From Glaciimonas soli (lineage in GTDB: Bacteria > Pseudomonadota > Gammaproteobacteria > Burkholderiales > Burkholderiaceae_D), in NCBI RefSeq assembly GCF_009497155.1, contig NZ_WINI01000001.1, positions 682,001 through 746,000 of the forward strand: DNA of 64,000 nt. Reading direction: 5' to 3'. Position numbers and translations under genes: made by a program. Under the pieces are notes generated by a model. It was not told the origin of the DNA and did not search any database. It worked only from the letters and a program-made list of their open reading frames with translations. This document shows positions 17,271 to 26,075 of the stretch, one piece after another. Each line of letters starts with the position of its first letter. Within the stretch, counting starts at the first letter, position 1.

Positions 17271-17509
17271 TGTGAGCTTCCTCCAGTAAGCGAGTGACCC
17301 ACCTCTCGGTTAGTACCCAGAGGATGGGGAAACTCTATTAATTAATCATGCAGATTTCGGATCACGCAAAGAGCGCAATTTAGTCCGAAGCGGCCTGTCA
17401 ACCGGGGATACTCGACCGGCCGCAATTGGCGGAAAACTGTCCAACGTATCCGAAGCACCGCAGAGGCTCGCGACCGACGTTATGGAAAGTGGACGGATTA
17501 AGCCCGTTA

Positions 17510-17740
17510 TCAAACTACCTTGTCAGTAATGCGAACGTGAGCATCGGTGATGTGGAATCCATACCTCTCGATGTCGTCCAGACACTCTCCCGAGTCAACG
17601 CCCGGAGTTGGTGTTTCTCGGTTCAGCTCCACCGACTTAAATAGAACCCAGGGAGCGAATCTCGCAGACAGGTTCTCCCCCGTCTCGTCTGCCGTAAAAC
17701 CGAACACGCGACCAGGGCCACGAAAAATATAAACGAGCAT
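17510..17740 (-). CDS. small conserved-looking hypothetical protein (76 aa)
   Basis: The ATG at 17740 is preceded by an AGGAG box about 8 nt upstream, so this 76-residue reading is preferred over a longer unsupported extension. The product starts MLVYIFRGPGRVFGF and ends HITDAHVRITDKVV, with FAPWVLFKSVEL in the middle; it is soluble and has no signal peptide. The balanced composition and strong ribosome-binding site suggest a real gene. I recognise no function. It is isolated in a decayed stretch of the accessory region. Confidence 0.55.
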   Translation of the reverse strand: MLVYIFRGPGRVFGFTADETGENLSARFAPWVLFKSVELNRETPTPGVDSGECLDDIERYGFHITDAHVRITDKVV

Positions 17741-17995
17741 TTTGTTCACTCCTCTGATGGAAAATCTCTTTGTCCGCTTTCGACAGTGGCGACCGTGAAT
17801 CAATCTATGAATAGAGAAACACAGGTATGCCAATTTGCATACCTCTTACATTGCTAAATGCCGTAACTGACCAACGATTCCAACGATAAATCCACGCGAC
17901 CGCTCCTAGCCATTTTTAGTCAGTTACTACAGGCCTAGTTCGCCCCGTTGCGGCCAGCCGAGTATCTCGTCAGCGGACATTCGTAAGGAAAAAAA

Positions 17996-18512
17996 TTACG
18001 TCTCGCCCATTTGAATTTTAACGCCCGTGAACAATTCTTCGAACTCTGCAACGCCGATAGTGTCAATTTCTTTTGGCAAAAGCCACATACTAGTTGCGTC
18101 CAGATGCGCTATTAACGCCTCAGATGCACCTTCACTTGGCTGGCGCTCTGACCAAGCCATATAAACAGGTAGATTGCCACTAATACCGAAAGCAGTGGGC
18201 TTGTTGGCTTTCCGCCCACCCAAAGGACGTTGTCAGCGTACTGGATGTCTCCTTTTGGCAATCAATAAGTGCCTTTGTCGATGCTTCGATACCAAGTTCA
18301 ATAAAACTCTTTGTCGCAGACCGTGCTATTGCGCGTGCGAAGGGAGATTCAGGCGTTTGGTGATCGTCCATCGAATGCAGCGTGTGTTCAGACGTATCTC
18401 GTTTAATGGTCGGCCAGGGTTGTGGATATTCCGCTGTGACGGGAAAAGATTGAGTATGAGCGTATCGACACATCGTCAGAAAGACTACACATAGGATAGT
18501 TTTCTCCAGCAT
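17996..18512 (-). pseudogene. probable frameshifted small secreted-protein gene
   Basis: Reading starts at the ATG at 18512, after an AGAGG box, with a signal-peptide-like N-terminus (LEKTILCVVFLTMCRYAHTQS). That frame closes at 18180. An overlapping minus-strand frame continues directly to 17996 with protein-like sequence (MWLLPKEIDTIGVAEFEELF). The two overlap near 18180-18223, so a single-base shift may have split one gene of about 170 codons. Alternatively only one frame is real. No family is recognised and the function is unknown. Confidence 0.35.
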
Positions 18513-19067
18513 GCCTCTGGAATTTTTTGAAATAAAAAACTCAGCGCTCATCTTATGCCCTGGTTGAAGTATTGCCAAAAACAACTGCTACAAATTTGCT
18601 ACGGCAGAGCAGGATAAACATAGCTGGTGCGGCTCTACAGTCTCATTTCACGCCATGAACAAAGAGACACCTGCGATGCTGAGAGCTGCAAGCCGTAGCA
18701 TACAACGATGACGGCCTTGATGTCCGCTTTGGGCTGAGCTCATCAATGTTTGCATCTGACCGTTTTGAGTCTGTCACGACAGGCCTAGTTCGGCCCTAAG
18801 CAGACCGTGATGATCAGGTGTACTACCTTCCGCTTTTCCAGCGATTGCGGTCAGTTAACGAATTACGAGTCTATCAATAAGTCAGACGCTGGGGCTGTCA
18901 GCACCATTCTTAGAAGTTTGCTATGCTCCTCCAACTGAATTTTCTGCGGTGCAGCGCACGCCCGATCGATCAATCTTATCAAGAGGCAACTGACCGCGCT
19001 ACACATTTCCTCGCAGATCACGTTCGTGCTAACCAATCTGCTCAAATCCATACAGAAATTTTGCATC
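18513..19067. other. 555-bp spacer without a supported gene
   Basis: No open frame here has a credible start or protein-like sequence. A 14-bp string at 18779-18792 is repeated at 17929-17942. The stretch looks like decayed DNA; it must include the promoter of the MFS gene that follows. Confidence 0.4.
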
Positions 19068-20273
19068 ATGATAAAAGAATCGAATAAAGGAATCGCCACG
19101 CTGCTGGCATTTGCGTTAATGCCGCTATCAGGATTTGCCACCGACATTTATATCCCATCACTTCCCAGTATGACGTCGGCCATAAACGCAAGCAGCTTAC
19201 AGGTGCAATTTACTTTGACGCTGTTCTTAATCAGTTATGGCGCATCTCAGTTGTTTATCGGTAGTGTGCTCGATAGCTTCGGTCGCTACAAAGCCTGTTT
19301 GATCTCTTTAGTTATTTTTGCCGCAGCCAGTATCATCATCGCCAACACACAAAACATCTACCTGATCTACGTCATGCGCGTAATACACGGGATAACAGTA
19401 GGGACGATTGTGGTTAGCAAACGAGCCTATTTTGTTGATTTATTTAGCGGTGATAAGCTCAAGCATTACCTGAGTCTGTTTTCTATCATATGGTCTTCAG
19501 GTCCAATCATTGCGCCTTTTATTGGCGGCTATTTACAGACGAGTTTCGGCTGGGAATCAAATTTCTACCTGCTCGCCGGGCTGGCAATCGTGCTGGCTAT
19601 TCTGGAAGGTATATTCGGTGGAGAGACTTTGAAAAACCCCTCCAGCTTCAATCTCAAGAATATTTTCAATACTTATCTCGATATGCTCAAAACGTATAGT
19701 TTTGTATTAGGCATGGCCATGATCGGATTGGCGTATTCGATGGTGATGGTTTACAACATGACCGCCCCGTTTATCATAGAACATCACCTGCATTTGACGC
19801 CAGTCACTGCTGGCTATGGCGCTTTGATTTCCGGGTTCGCCTGGATGACCGGCGGATTTATTGGGAAAAGCACGATCAAGTTTCCGTTTTTCAAAAAATT
19901 GATGATCTGTCTGAGTTTACAGATATGTTTCGTGGGTGCGATGTTACTCAGCACGGCCATCGTATCGAGTCTCTATTCGCTGCTGTTCTTTGCTTTTATC
20001 ATTCACGCGTGCGCCGGCTATATCTTCAATAACTATTTTGCTTTTTGCTTGGGTAGATTCCCCAAAAATGCTGGTATCGCTAGCGGATTGACCGGTGGAT
20101 TTATGTATGTGATCGTATCGACGATGAGCTCTGGTATCGTATCTGTCCTGCCAGCAGAAAATCAAGCCAATCTCGGCTATAGCTATCTGATACTGGTTTT
20201 GATTTCGGCGCTGGTCATGACGCTCGTTTTCAAAGTAAATAAAAATCAGAAAAATAATTTGCAAGCAGCATAA
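19068..20273 (+). CDS. MFS transporter, Bcr/CflA-like drug or metabolite exporter
   Basis: A 401-residue, 12-segment major facilitator starting MIKESNKGIATLLAFALM. The DIYIPSLPSM motif after the first segment is the hallmark of the Bcr/CflA drug:H+ antiporter group (DHA1), supported by QFTLTLFLISYGASQLFIGS and the loop LDSFGRYKAC. A GTG 14 codons upstream (19026) is an alternative start; neither has a clear ribosome-binding site. It stands alone between two non-coding stretches, with noticeably AT-rich codon use. Substrate is unknown. Confidence 0.82.
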   Translation: MIKESNKGIATLLAFALMPLSGFATDIYIPSLPSMTSAINASSLQVQFTLTLFLISYGASQLFIGSVLDSFGRYKACLISLVIFAAASIIIANTQNIYLIYVMRVIHGITVGTIVVSKRAYFVDLFSGDKLKHYLSLFSIIWSSGPIIAPFIGGYLQTSFGWESNFYLLAGLAIVLAILEGIFGGETLKNPSSFNLKNIFNTYLDMLKTYSFVLGMAMIGLAYSMVMVYNMTAPFIIEHHLHLTPVTAGYGALISGFAWMTGGFIGKSTIKFPFFKKLMICLSLQICFVGAMLLSTAIVSSLYSLLFFAFIIHACAGYIFNNYFAFCLGRFPKNAGIASGLTGGFMYVIVSTMSSGIVSVLPAENQANLGYSYLILVLISALVMTLVFKVNKNQKNNLQAA

Positions 20274-20829
20274 TTAATATCACCTGAGTCCGCAGCAAGA
20301 TTCCCCTCGTCCATTTGTGGGTGACGGGAGTCTTACGCAAATGAAAATTGCAGGATAGGTAGCGCAGCGATACCCGGCAAGCGCCACCGCTGAATGAGCT
20401 TCCCTTCTGATTTAAATAGCTTGTTCAGCTTGAAGAAGGCCTCTCCTCCCGAGACTCTTGGCAATACTTAACCGCTCATTCCGGCGGATCGCTTCGGGGG
20501 CCGCTGAATTGAAACGTTAAAGCATTCAAATCGTGGCTGTCTACTACCAGCCTGAAGCCGGCGACGAACGTCACCGACATGAATGGCTCCAATTGGCCGA
20601 TTTGCATCAGTAGCTAACCAATCTATCCTCGTATTTGAGCATATATCCAGATAACCACAAATCCAGATAGTAACGTCGCAGTAAATAAAATATATCTTCC
20701 ACGGGCGACTCTCCATTTCTCCGTGACATCATGTTTGAAAAAATATTCAAACATGTCTCCTGACCAGAATTCTCATCGCCAATAACAGCCATTAGCGAAT
20801 CGCAGCGATCCGCATCGAAATAGCCGATA
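20274..20829. other. 556-bp spacer without a supported gene
   Basis: Two short minus-strand open frames occur here but have neither ribosome-binding sites nor recognisable protein sequence. I see no RNA gene or clear repeat. It looks like decayed DNA between two intact accessory genes. Confidence 0.4.
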
Positions 20830-21420
20830 ATGCCGAGCCCGAACATCTTGGGAATCAACTTTGCAAGGAATTTTGTGGCATCTAAAGAAGCACACCAGTC
20901 TACCGGTTGGGCCGCTGGACTCATCGCAGCGGCAATCGTCTCACAAGCTTCCGCCTCGGGGCCTCTTCATGTTTGGAGCATCCTCGCTTTTCTGATGGGA
21001 TACGCCGGCGGTGGTGCACCGGATTGGTTAGAACTTTCATGGTGGTCGAGTGGCCGTGGACGGCACTCCTGGATTTCCCATCGAACCGTTACGCATTGGG
21101 GTATTGCGTGGATAGCGCTCTTGGTCACTTCCTACTATAAATTGCGCCACTCCCCCGTGATGGCGCTGCCCTTTGGATTCGCTGCGGGCGGCATCATGCA
21201 TCTGCTCGCCGACTGGCCGAACCCGCTAGGAGTACCGTGGCTCTGGGTATCAAAAAGGCATTCGCTAAATTGGTGGAAAAGCGGACGCGCTGACTGGATA
21301 ATCATGGGAGCCGCCTGGATGGTTGCTCTCGTCATGGCGGACCGCGTCTGGTTTCATTCAACAGGTATTCATGCGATTGAAAAGCTGGACGTGATTCGAC
21401 TTTCGCCATTTAGGCGCTAG
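20830..21420 (+). CDS. YdjM-like membrane-bound metal-dependent hydrolase
   Basis: A 196-residue inner-membrane protein of the YdjM (DUF457) family. Features are KEAHQSTGWAAGL near residue 18, a hydrophobic segment, the PDWLE motif, SHRTVTHW (conserved histidines), then GGIMHLLADWPNPLGVPWLW, which carries the conserved HLLAD. E. coli YdjM is SOS-regulated, but the reaction carried out by the family is not established. The first residues before KEAH are atypical, so a start slightly downstream is possible. It is followed directly by a convergent truncated AraC gene. Confidence 0.8.
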   Translation: MPSPNILGINFARNFVASKEAHQSTGWAAGLIAAAIVSQASASGPLHVWSILAFLMGYAGGGAPDWLELSWWSSGRGRHSWISHRTVTHWGIAWIALLVTSYYKLRHSPVMALPFGFAAGGIMHLLADWPNPLGVPWLWVSKRHSLNWWKSGRADWIIMGAAWMVALVMADRVWFHSTGIHAIEKLDVIRLSPFRR

Positions 21421-21806
21421 CTGTCCAAGTACTGACTCGGTGTTGCGCCCAACACACGGCGGAATGCGGCCGCGAATGCGCTCGGGCTCGCATAGCCTAG
21501 ATCAAGCGCTACCCGCGTTACCGGCTGTCCCAGGCTCAGGCGTTCGATTGCCGCCAGTTGACAGACCTGCTGTCGCCACTCTCCAAAACTTACGCCAGAC
21601 TGCGCTCTAAACAAGCGCGTGAAAGTCCTCCGACTCATCCCCGCTTCGGCGGCAACAATGTCTAGACTGATTGTGATCGACGGCGCTACGAATATATGCC
21701 GACATACTCGTGCAAGACGCGGATCTGCGGGCAACGGCGCATTCAATGAAAGCTGCGGCATGGTCGCTATCTCGACAAGCCACCTATTCGGCTGCGCATT
21801 CATCAA
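21417..21806 (-). pseudogene. truncated AraC family regulator (C-terminal HTH domain only)
   Basis: About 115 residues match the C-terminal half of an AraC/XylS regulator: PLPADPRLARVCRHI, then the two HTH motifs (DIVAAEAGMSRRTFTRLFRA and TRVALDLGYASPSAFAAAFR) and the GATPSQYL end. The N-terminal effector-binding half (about 130 residues) is absent. Recognisable AraC sequence stops near 21780, where a truncated alpha/beta-hydrolase gene begins on the opposite strand. The fragment may still bind DNA but cannot sense its ligand. Confidence 0.75.
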
Positions 21807-22108
21807 AGAAGGCGTTTGCCGCTTACTTGCGCGCCTGGGCCGATACAGACTTTAGCGATGAAATCGAGGGGCGCCATCCGGTGAAGATACTCGTCGGCGC
21901 GCATGATCCGACGTTCAACATGAAACTGATGACCGAAACTTACCTTCGACGATATCCGCTCGCCACCGTCGAGGTCTTGGAAAATGCAGGCCACTATCCG
22001 ATGAACGAAACACCACTCGCACTCGTGATGGCTATCGAGCGCTTTCTCCACGAGGTGCTAAAAGAACAGGACTGTAATGTGTCAACACTCCAGTATGATC
22101 GGCTCTAA
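21790..22108 (+). pseudogene. truncated alpha/beta-hydrolase (C-terminal third)
   Basis: From about 21800 the plus strand encodes a typical alpha/beta-hydrolase C-terminus: KKAFAAYLRAWADTDF, HPVKILVGAHDPTFN (acid residue region), and ENAGHYPMNETPLAL (catalytic histidine in GHYP). The N-terminal two thirds, including the nucleophile Ser, are missing. The upstream bases belong to the antisense of a truncated AraC gene, so the two fragments are joined at a deletion or recombination point. Confidence 0.7.
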
Positions 22109-22205
22109 AGCGTCAGAAAAAATGGACATTCTTGCACATCAGCGGAAGAGTATTCCACGATCCCGTCAACAACGAACCGTGGCCTGACGACCAGAATGCA
22201 AGAAG

Positions 22206-22448
22206 GTGTCACTGGAAGCCAATATTAAAATTGTTAAGTATGGGTATTGCCGCCCATATTGCATGCGTAGCACTTATGCAACAACTGGATTAATGTCCGG
22301 AGCAAACCCAGCATATATAGCCGGGCAACCTGGCCATGGAGTTGATGTGTTTTTTATGGATTATGCCGCGCGTATTAATGGCAAAAATAACGCCACAGAA
22401 TTAGACAAGATAAAGGCGAAGATCAGGGGGAAATACCCCAAAACTTGA
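22206..22448 (+). pseudogene. integrase C-terminal remnant next to tRNA-Arg, copy 2
   Basis: Residues from about 14 on read YCRPYCMRSTYATTGLMSG, then NPAYIAGQPGHGVDVFFMDY and AARINGKNNATELDKIK. This is the C-terminal catalytic end of a tyrosine recombinase: the Arg of the HxxR-type box, the GH motif and the nucleophilic Tyr in DYAARI are all present, but the rest of the protein (over 300 residues) is gone. It ends about 40 bp from the 3' end of tRNA-Arg, where integrases of tRNA-targeted islands usually sit. It is inactive. Confidence 0.82.
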
Positions 22449-22485
22449 AATGGAGGCTTAAATAATTGATTTAAAAGTAAAAAAT

Positions 22486-22562
22486 TGGTCCGGCCGGAGG
22501 GAATCGAACCCCCAACATTTCGGGTAGAAGCCGAATGCTCTATCCAGTTGAGCTACAGCCGG
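22486..22562 (-). tRNA. tRNA-Arg (anticodon TCT)
   Basis: The minus strand folds as a full tRNA: acceptor CCGGCTG pairing with CGGCCGG (one G-U), anticodon stem TTCGG/CCGAA with loop CTTCTAC giving anticodon TCT, T-stem GGGGG/CCCTC with loop TTCGATT, and an encoded CCA. The 3' end faces the integrase remnant, so this gene was probably the attachment target of the neighbouring island. Confidence 0.95.
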
Positions 22563-22574
22563 AATGCAGATATG

Positions 22575-22603
22575 AAAAAAGCGAACTGCCAAAGACAGCC
22601 CGC
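22575..22603 (-). terminator. terminator-like hairpin between the two tRNA genes
   Basis: On the minus strand an 8-bp stem (GCGGGCTG / CAGTTCGC, with two G-U pairs) and a 7-nt loop are followed by six T residues. It lies downstream of tRNA-Pro and only 13 bp before tRNA-Arg. It could end tRNA-Pro transcription or act as a processing signal in a joint precursor. Confidence 0.5.
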
Positions 22604-22613
22604 TTTTAAATTT

Positions 22614-22690
22614 TGGTCGGAGTACAAGGATTCGAACCTTGGACCCCCTGGTCCCAAACCAGGTGCGCTACCGGGCTGCGCTACACTCCG
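22614..22690 (-). tRNA. tRNA-Pro (anticodon TGG)
   Basis: The minus strand gives acceptor CGGAGTG paired with TACTCCG, anticodon stem CCTGG/CCAGG with loop TTTGGGA (anticodon TGG), a standard T arm (TTCGAAT loop) and an encoded CCA. It is the first gene after phoB in the minus direction. Confidence 0.95.
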
Positions 22691-22896
22691 AAGACAAAAA
22701 TTATAGTCGGAGGGATCCCTTTTGTCAACGTATTTCAACAATTTGATACTGGATCGCGCTTCCGATTAGATTAGTTAATAGAACAATTTTGATAGAAATA
22801 TATGGATGCATGGTTCATGCAAATGGGAAATAACATTTGAGAATATCGTCTTTTTGTCGCAAAAAAATATTCAACAAATAGCGCCTGTTTGAAGCA

Positions 22897-23589
22897 TCAA
22901 ACCTCTGTTGTTATTTTATAACCGACACCGCGTATCGTTTTGATATAGTCAGCCGCAGAACCCAATGATTTGCGTAAGCGCATGATATGCACATCGACAG
23001 TCCGCTCTTCAATAAAAGTATGGTCGCCCCATACTTTATCGAGTAACTGGGCGCGAGAAAAAATACGCTCAGGGTGCGCCGTTAAAAAACGTAATAATTT
23101 AAATTCTGCCTGGTCAAGCTCAATAACTTGATTTTCAACTGTCACTTGATAACGATCCGTATCTATATTGATCGCACCATATTTCAATGTACTATGGCCA
23201 AGTTCCGGCGTTTTACGGCGCAACACTGCCTGTATTCGCGCCACCAGTTCTTTAGGGGAGAATGGCTTGGTAATGTAGTCATCCGCCCCTTCATTCAAGC
23301 CACGCACTTTATCTTCGTCCATACCTTTGGCTGTCAGCATAATGACTGGCAAAGCGGCACTGCGAGGATGGCCTCGCCACTCTTGCAGCAATATTAGCCC
23401 TGACGAATCAGGAAGCATCCAATCCAACAAGATGAGTTGCGGCAATCTGGCAGCAGTCGCTACCCGTGCATCGTTTGCGTTGCTCACAATGTCGCAAGAA
23501 AAACCAGCGTCATCGAGAGTAAAGCGCAAAAGCGCCGCGATTCCCGGCTCATCTTCTACGACTAAAATGTGTGTTTGATGTTTTGACAT
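22897..23589 (-). CDS. phoB: phosphate regulon response regulator PhoB
   Basis: A 230-residue OmpR/PhoB-family regulator that activates phosphate-starvation genes. The receiver domain (about 1-120) has the acidic pocket VVEDE, phospho-acceptor Asp56 in LLDWMLP, and TAKG/KPF motifs. The DNA-binding wing follows, with LDQAEFKLLRFLTAHPE, RAQLLDKVWG, ERTVDVHIMRLRKSL and IRGVGYK, which match PhoB closely. It is 27 bp downstream of glmM. The usual partner gene phoR and the pstSCAB-phoU genes are not next to it, so its kinase must be encoded elsewhere or is lost. Confidence 0.9.
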   Translation of the reverse strand: MSKHQTHILVVEDEPGIAALLRFTLDDAGFSCDIVSNANDARVATAARLPQLILLDWMLPDSSGLILLQEWRGHPRSAALPVIMLTAKGMDEDKVRGLNEGADDYITKPFSPKELVARIQAVLRRKTPELGHSTLKYGAINIDTDRYQVTVENQVIELDQAEFKLLRFLTAHPERIFSRAQLLDKVWGDHTFIEERTVDVHIMRLRKSLGSAADYIKTIRGVGYKITTEV

Positions 23590-23616
23590 CGATTGTATAA
23601 AACGATTTTATTAAAA

Positions 23617-24957
23617 TTAAACGCGTACTTTATCAGCGATACGACGGGCCATCGTGGCGGCAAGCTCCGCGGTCTTGGCCTCAACCATCACGCGAATCAA
23701 TGGCTCGGTCCCGGAGGCTCGGATTAATACTCGGCCATTCTCGCCCAACTCGGCTTCGACCGCCGCTTTTTCAGCAACAACCTCGGCTTGTTTTTGCCAG
23801 TCAAAACCCGGAGTGACTTTAAGGTTGATCAAGGTTTGTGGATACATGCTGATATCCGCCGTCATCTGTTCCAGTGTTTGCCCGTTGCGTTTGAGTGCTG
23901 ATAATACTTGCAACGCCGAGACGATACCATCGCCCGTTGTGTGCTTATCCAAACAAAGTAAATGCCCGGAACCTTCGCCGCCTAACAGCCAGCCACGCTC
24001 TTTAAGTTGCTCAAGCACGTATCGATCACCAACCTTGGCCCGCGAAAATGGTACGCCCATTTTTTTGAAAGCGACTTCCAACGCCATATTCGTCATCAAG
24101 GTGCCAACCGCACCTTTTAAGCCGGCATGTTTCAGTCTGTCCTTGACCATCACATAGAGCAGCTCATCACCATTGTAGATACGTCCAGTCGCATCAACCA
24201 TGATCAAACGATCGGCATCACCGTCCAGCGCAATGCCGATATCGGCGCGATTAGCGCGTACGGCAATTGCCAATGCATCGGGTGCCGTAGCGCCAAAGCC
24301 CGCATTGATATTGAATCCATTCGGTTGATTTCCAATGGCAATTACTTCAGCACCCAATTCATGAAATACATGCGTTGCGATGTGATACGCCGCACCGTGC
24401 GCACTATCGACGACGATGCTTAAACCCCGTAAATCGAGATCATTTGGGAAGGTACTTTTGCAAAATTCGATGTAACGACCTGCAGCATCATCAAGCCTCC
24501 TGGCCTTACCCAGCTTGTCCGACGTAACACATATCATCGGTTGCTCCAACGCCTCTTCGATCGCGATTTCAACGTTATCTGGCAATTTATTGCCATCTGC
24601 AGAAAAGAACTTGATGCCGTTATCATCGAATGGATTATGAGATGCGGAAATAACGACACCAGCAGATAAACGCAACGCGCGGGTCAGGTAAGCGATCCCT
24701 GGTGTTGGCATCGGCCCTGCCAGCATCACATCTACACCTGCGGCCGCAAATCCTGCCTCTAAAGCAGCCTCTAACATGTAGCCTGAAACGCGCGTGTCCT
24801 TACCGATCAGAACGGTCGGTTTAGCAACTGACGCCGCGCCCGTTGTCGCCAAAACTTTACCGGCGGCATAACCTAATTTCATTACAAAATCCGGGGTGAT
24901 CGGTGCAACGCCAACACGACCACGAATACCATCGGTACCAAAATATTTTCTTGTCAT
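23617..24957 (-). CDS. glmM: phosphoglucosamine mutase
   Basis: GlmM converts glucosamine-6-phosphate to glucosamine-1-phosphate for UDP-GlcNAc, and so for peptidoglycan and LPS. The ATG at 24957 with AGGA upstream gives 446 residues starting [15 protein letters not shown], the family N-terminus. The phosphoserine loop is [14 protein letters not shown] (about residue 100), the metal loop DGDADR is at about 240, and the C-terminal [14 protein letters not shown] binds phosphate. It follows folP, the typical proteobacterial order. Confidence 0.97.
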   Translation of the reverse strand: MTRKYFGTDGIRGRVGVAPITPDFVMKLGYAAGKVLATTGAASVAKPTVLIGKDTRVSGYMLEAALEAGFAAAGVDVMLAGPMPTPGIAYLTRALRLSAGVVISASHNPFDDNGIKFFSADGNKLPDNVEIAIEEALEQPMICVTSDKLGKARRLDDAAGRYIEFCKSTFPNDLDLRGLSIVVDSAHGAAYHIATHVFHELGAEVIAIGNQPNGFNINAGFGATAPDALAIAVRANRADIGIALDGDADRLIMVDATGRIYNGDELLYVMVKDRLKHAGLKGAVGTLMTNMALEVAFKKMGVPFSRAKVGDRYVLEQLKERGWLLGGEGSGHLLCLDKHTTGDGIVSALQVLSALKRNGQTLEQMTADISMYPQTLINLKVTPGFDWQKQAEVVAEKAAVEAELGENGRVLIRASGTEPLIRVMVEAKTAELAATMARRIADKVRV

Positions 24958-24997
24958 TATTATTCCTAAATCGATTCCTGAAGTACTTCCTGTACTC

Positions 24998-25843
24998 TTA
25001 ATTTTTCTGCCCTGCTTGCCAAATCGTAAGTGCATCTACCGTTTCAGCAACATCATGCACGCGCACAATTTTGGCACCTTGCGCCACCGCTACCAACGCC
25101 GCGGCAATACTGCCAGCCAAACGCTTTTCCAGTGGTTTTCCGGTCATTTCGCCAATCATGGTTTTACGTGACATACCTGCCAGCAAAGGCAAATCCAAAC
25201 TCTGCTGCAGCGTAGCGATATTTTTCAACAAGCCTACATTATGATACAAAGTCTTACCGAAACCAAAGCCGGGATCAATACATATCCGCTCACGCGCCAC
25301 TCCCGCTTGCGTCATTACCTCTATCCGCGCCGCTAAAAATTGCTCTACCTGAGCCACGACATCCTGATATTCAGGTCGTTCCTGCATAGTCTGCGGCTGT
25401 CCTTGCATATGCATCACGCATAAGCCGCAGTCGCTATCTTTAATAACATCTAACGCACCTTCCGCACAAAAGCCGTTAATGTCATTAATCATATCCGCAC
25501 CGGCAGCCAAGGCTTCCCGCATCACCATAGTCTTATAAGTGTCGATTGACAATGGTTTGCCGCAATCGCGCAAGGCGTAGATAACGGGCATCACGCGATC
25601 GAGCTCTTCTTGCAGCGATACCGCCGGACTGCCGGGACGACTGGATTCGCCGCCGATGTCGATGATATCAACACCGTCAGCAATCATTTGTTCAGCGTGG
25701 GATAAGGCGAATTCCAATCCGTACGAGCGCCCACCATCTGAAAAAGAATCAGGTGTGATGTTAAGGATTCCCATCACTAGTGGCCGTGCGGCTGGTGTAT
25801 TCACGGGCAAGCGATAGCGCCCGCATTGCAGATATTGTTGCAT
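24998..25843 (-). CDS. folP: dihydropteroate synthase
   Basis: FolP condenses 4-aminobenzoate with hydroxymethyl-dihydropterin pyrophosphate in folate synthesis and is the sulfonamide target. The 281 residues contain [27 protein letters not shown] (pterin/phosphate loops), [17 protein letters not shown] and the C-terminal [13 protein letters not shown]. The ATG at 25843 is chosen because upstream codons run into a repeat element; an in-frame ATG at 25876 would add 11 residues. It is 40 bp upstream of glmM and is separated from ftsH by a terminator. Confidence 0.95.
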   Translation of the reverse strand: MQQYLQCGRYRLPVNTPAARPLVMGILNITPDSFSDGGRSYGLEFALSHAEQMIADGVDIIDIGGESSRPGSPAVSLQEELDRVMPVIYALRDCGKPLSIDTYKTMVMREALAAGADMINDINGFCAEGALDVIKDSDCGLCVMHMQGQPQTMQERPEYQDVVAQVEQFLAARIEVMTQAGVARERICIDPGFGFGKTLYHNVGLLKNIATLQQSLDLPLLAGMSRKTMIGEMTGKPLEKRLAGSIAAALVAVAQGAKIVRVHDVAETVDALTIWQAGQKN

Positions 25844-25865
25844 TTTATTTTTTACGTTTATATGA

Positions 25866-25962
25866 GGCTTACGCAAAATTGGTCCGGCATTGCGTTAAAA
25901 CGAAAATAGCACTTTAGTGCAGCTAGATCGAATCACGGAACAAGGGAAATTTTGCGTATGCC
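25866..25962. repeat. 97-bp MITE-like element with terminal inverted repeats
   Basis: Fifteen-base ends (25866-25880 GGCTTACGCAAAATT and 25948-25962) are reverse complements with one mismatch. The interior has no gene. It lies just upstream of folP and probably supplies part of the folP leader. Small size and terminal repeats suggest a non-autonomous transposon remnant. Confidence 0.6.
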
Positions 25963-25982
25963 AAGTAGTAGATTCTGAAAGC

Positions 25983-26014
25983 AAAAAGGGTGGGAATTAC
26001 TCCCCACCCTTTTT
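25983..26014. terminator. strong bidirectional terminator after ftsH
   Basis: A perfect 12-bp stem (AAAAAGGGTGGG / CCCACCCTTTTT) with an 8-nt loop. It lies 62 bp past the ftsH stop on the minus strand and separates ftsH from folP, so folP-glmM-phoB probably need their own promoter. Confidence 0.88.
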
Positions 26015-26075
26015 ATATAAAGCTAACCGTCATGCAGATGCAGCCACTTTTTTAATGACTAAATATAATACTTAA

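Noticed and set aside
20468-20924. Two overlapping minus-strand frames of 82 and 105 codons
   Set aside because: No ribosome-binding sites and no domain; the longer one overlaps the supported YdjM-like gene on the other strand.
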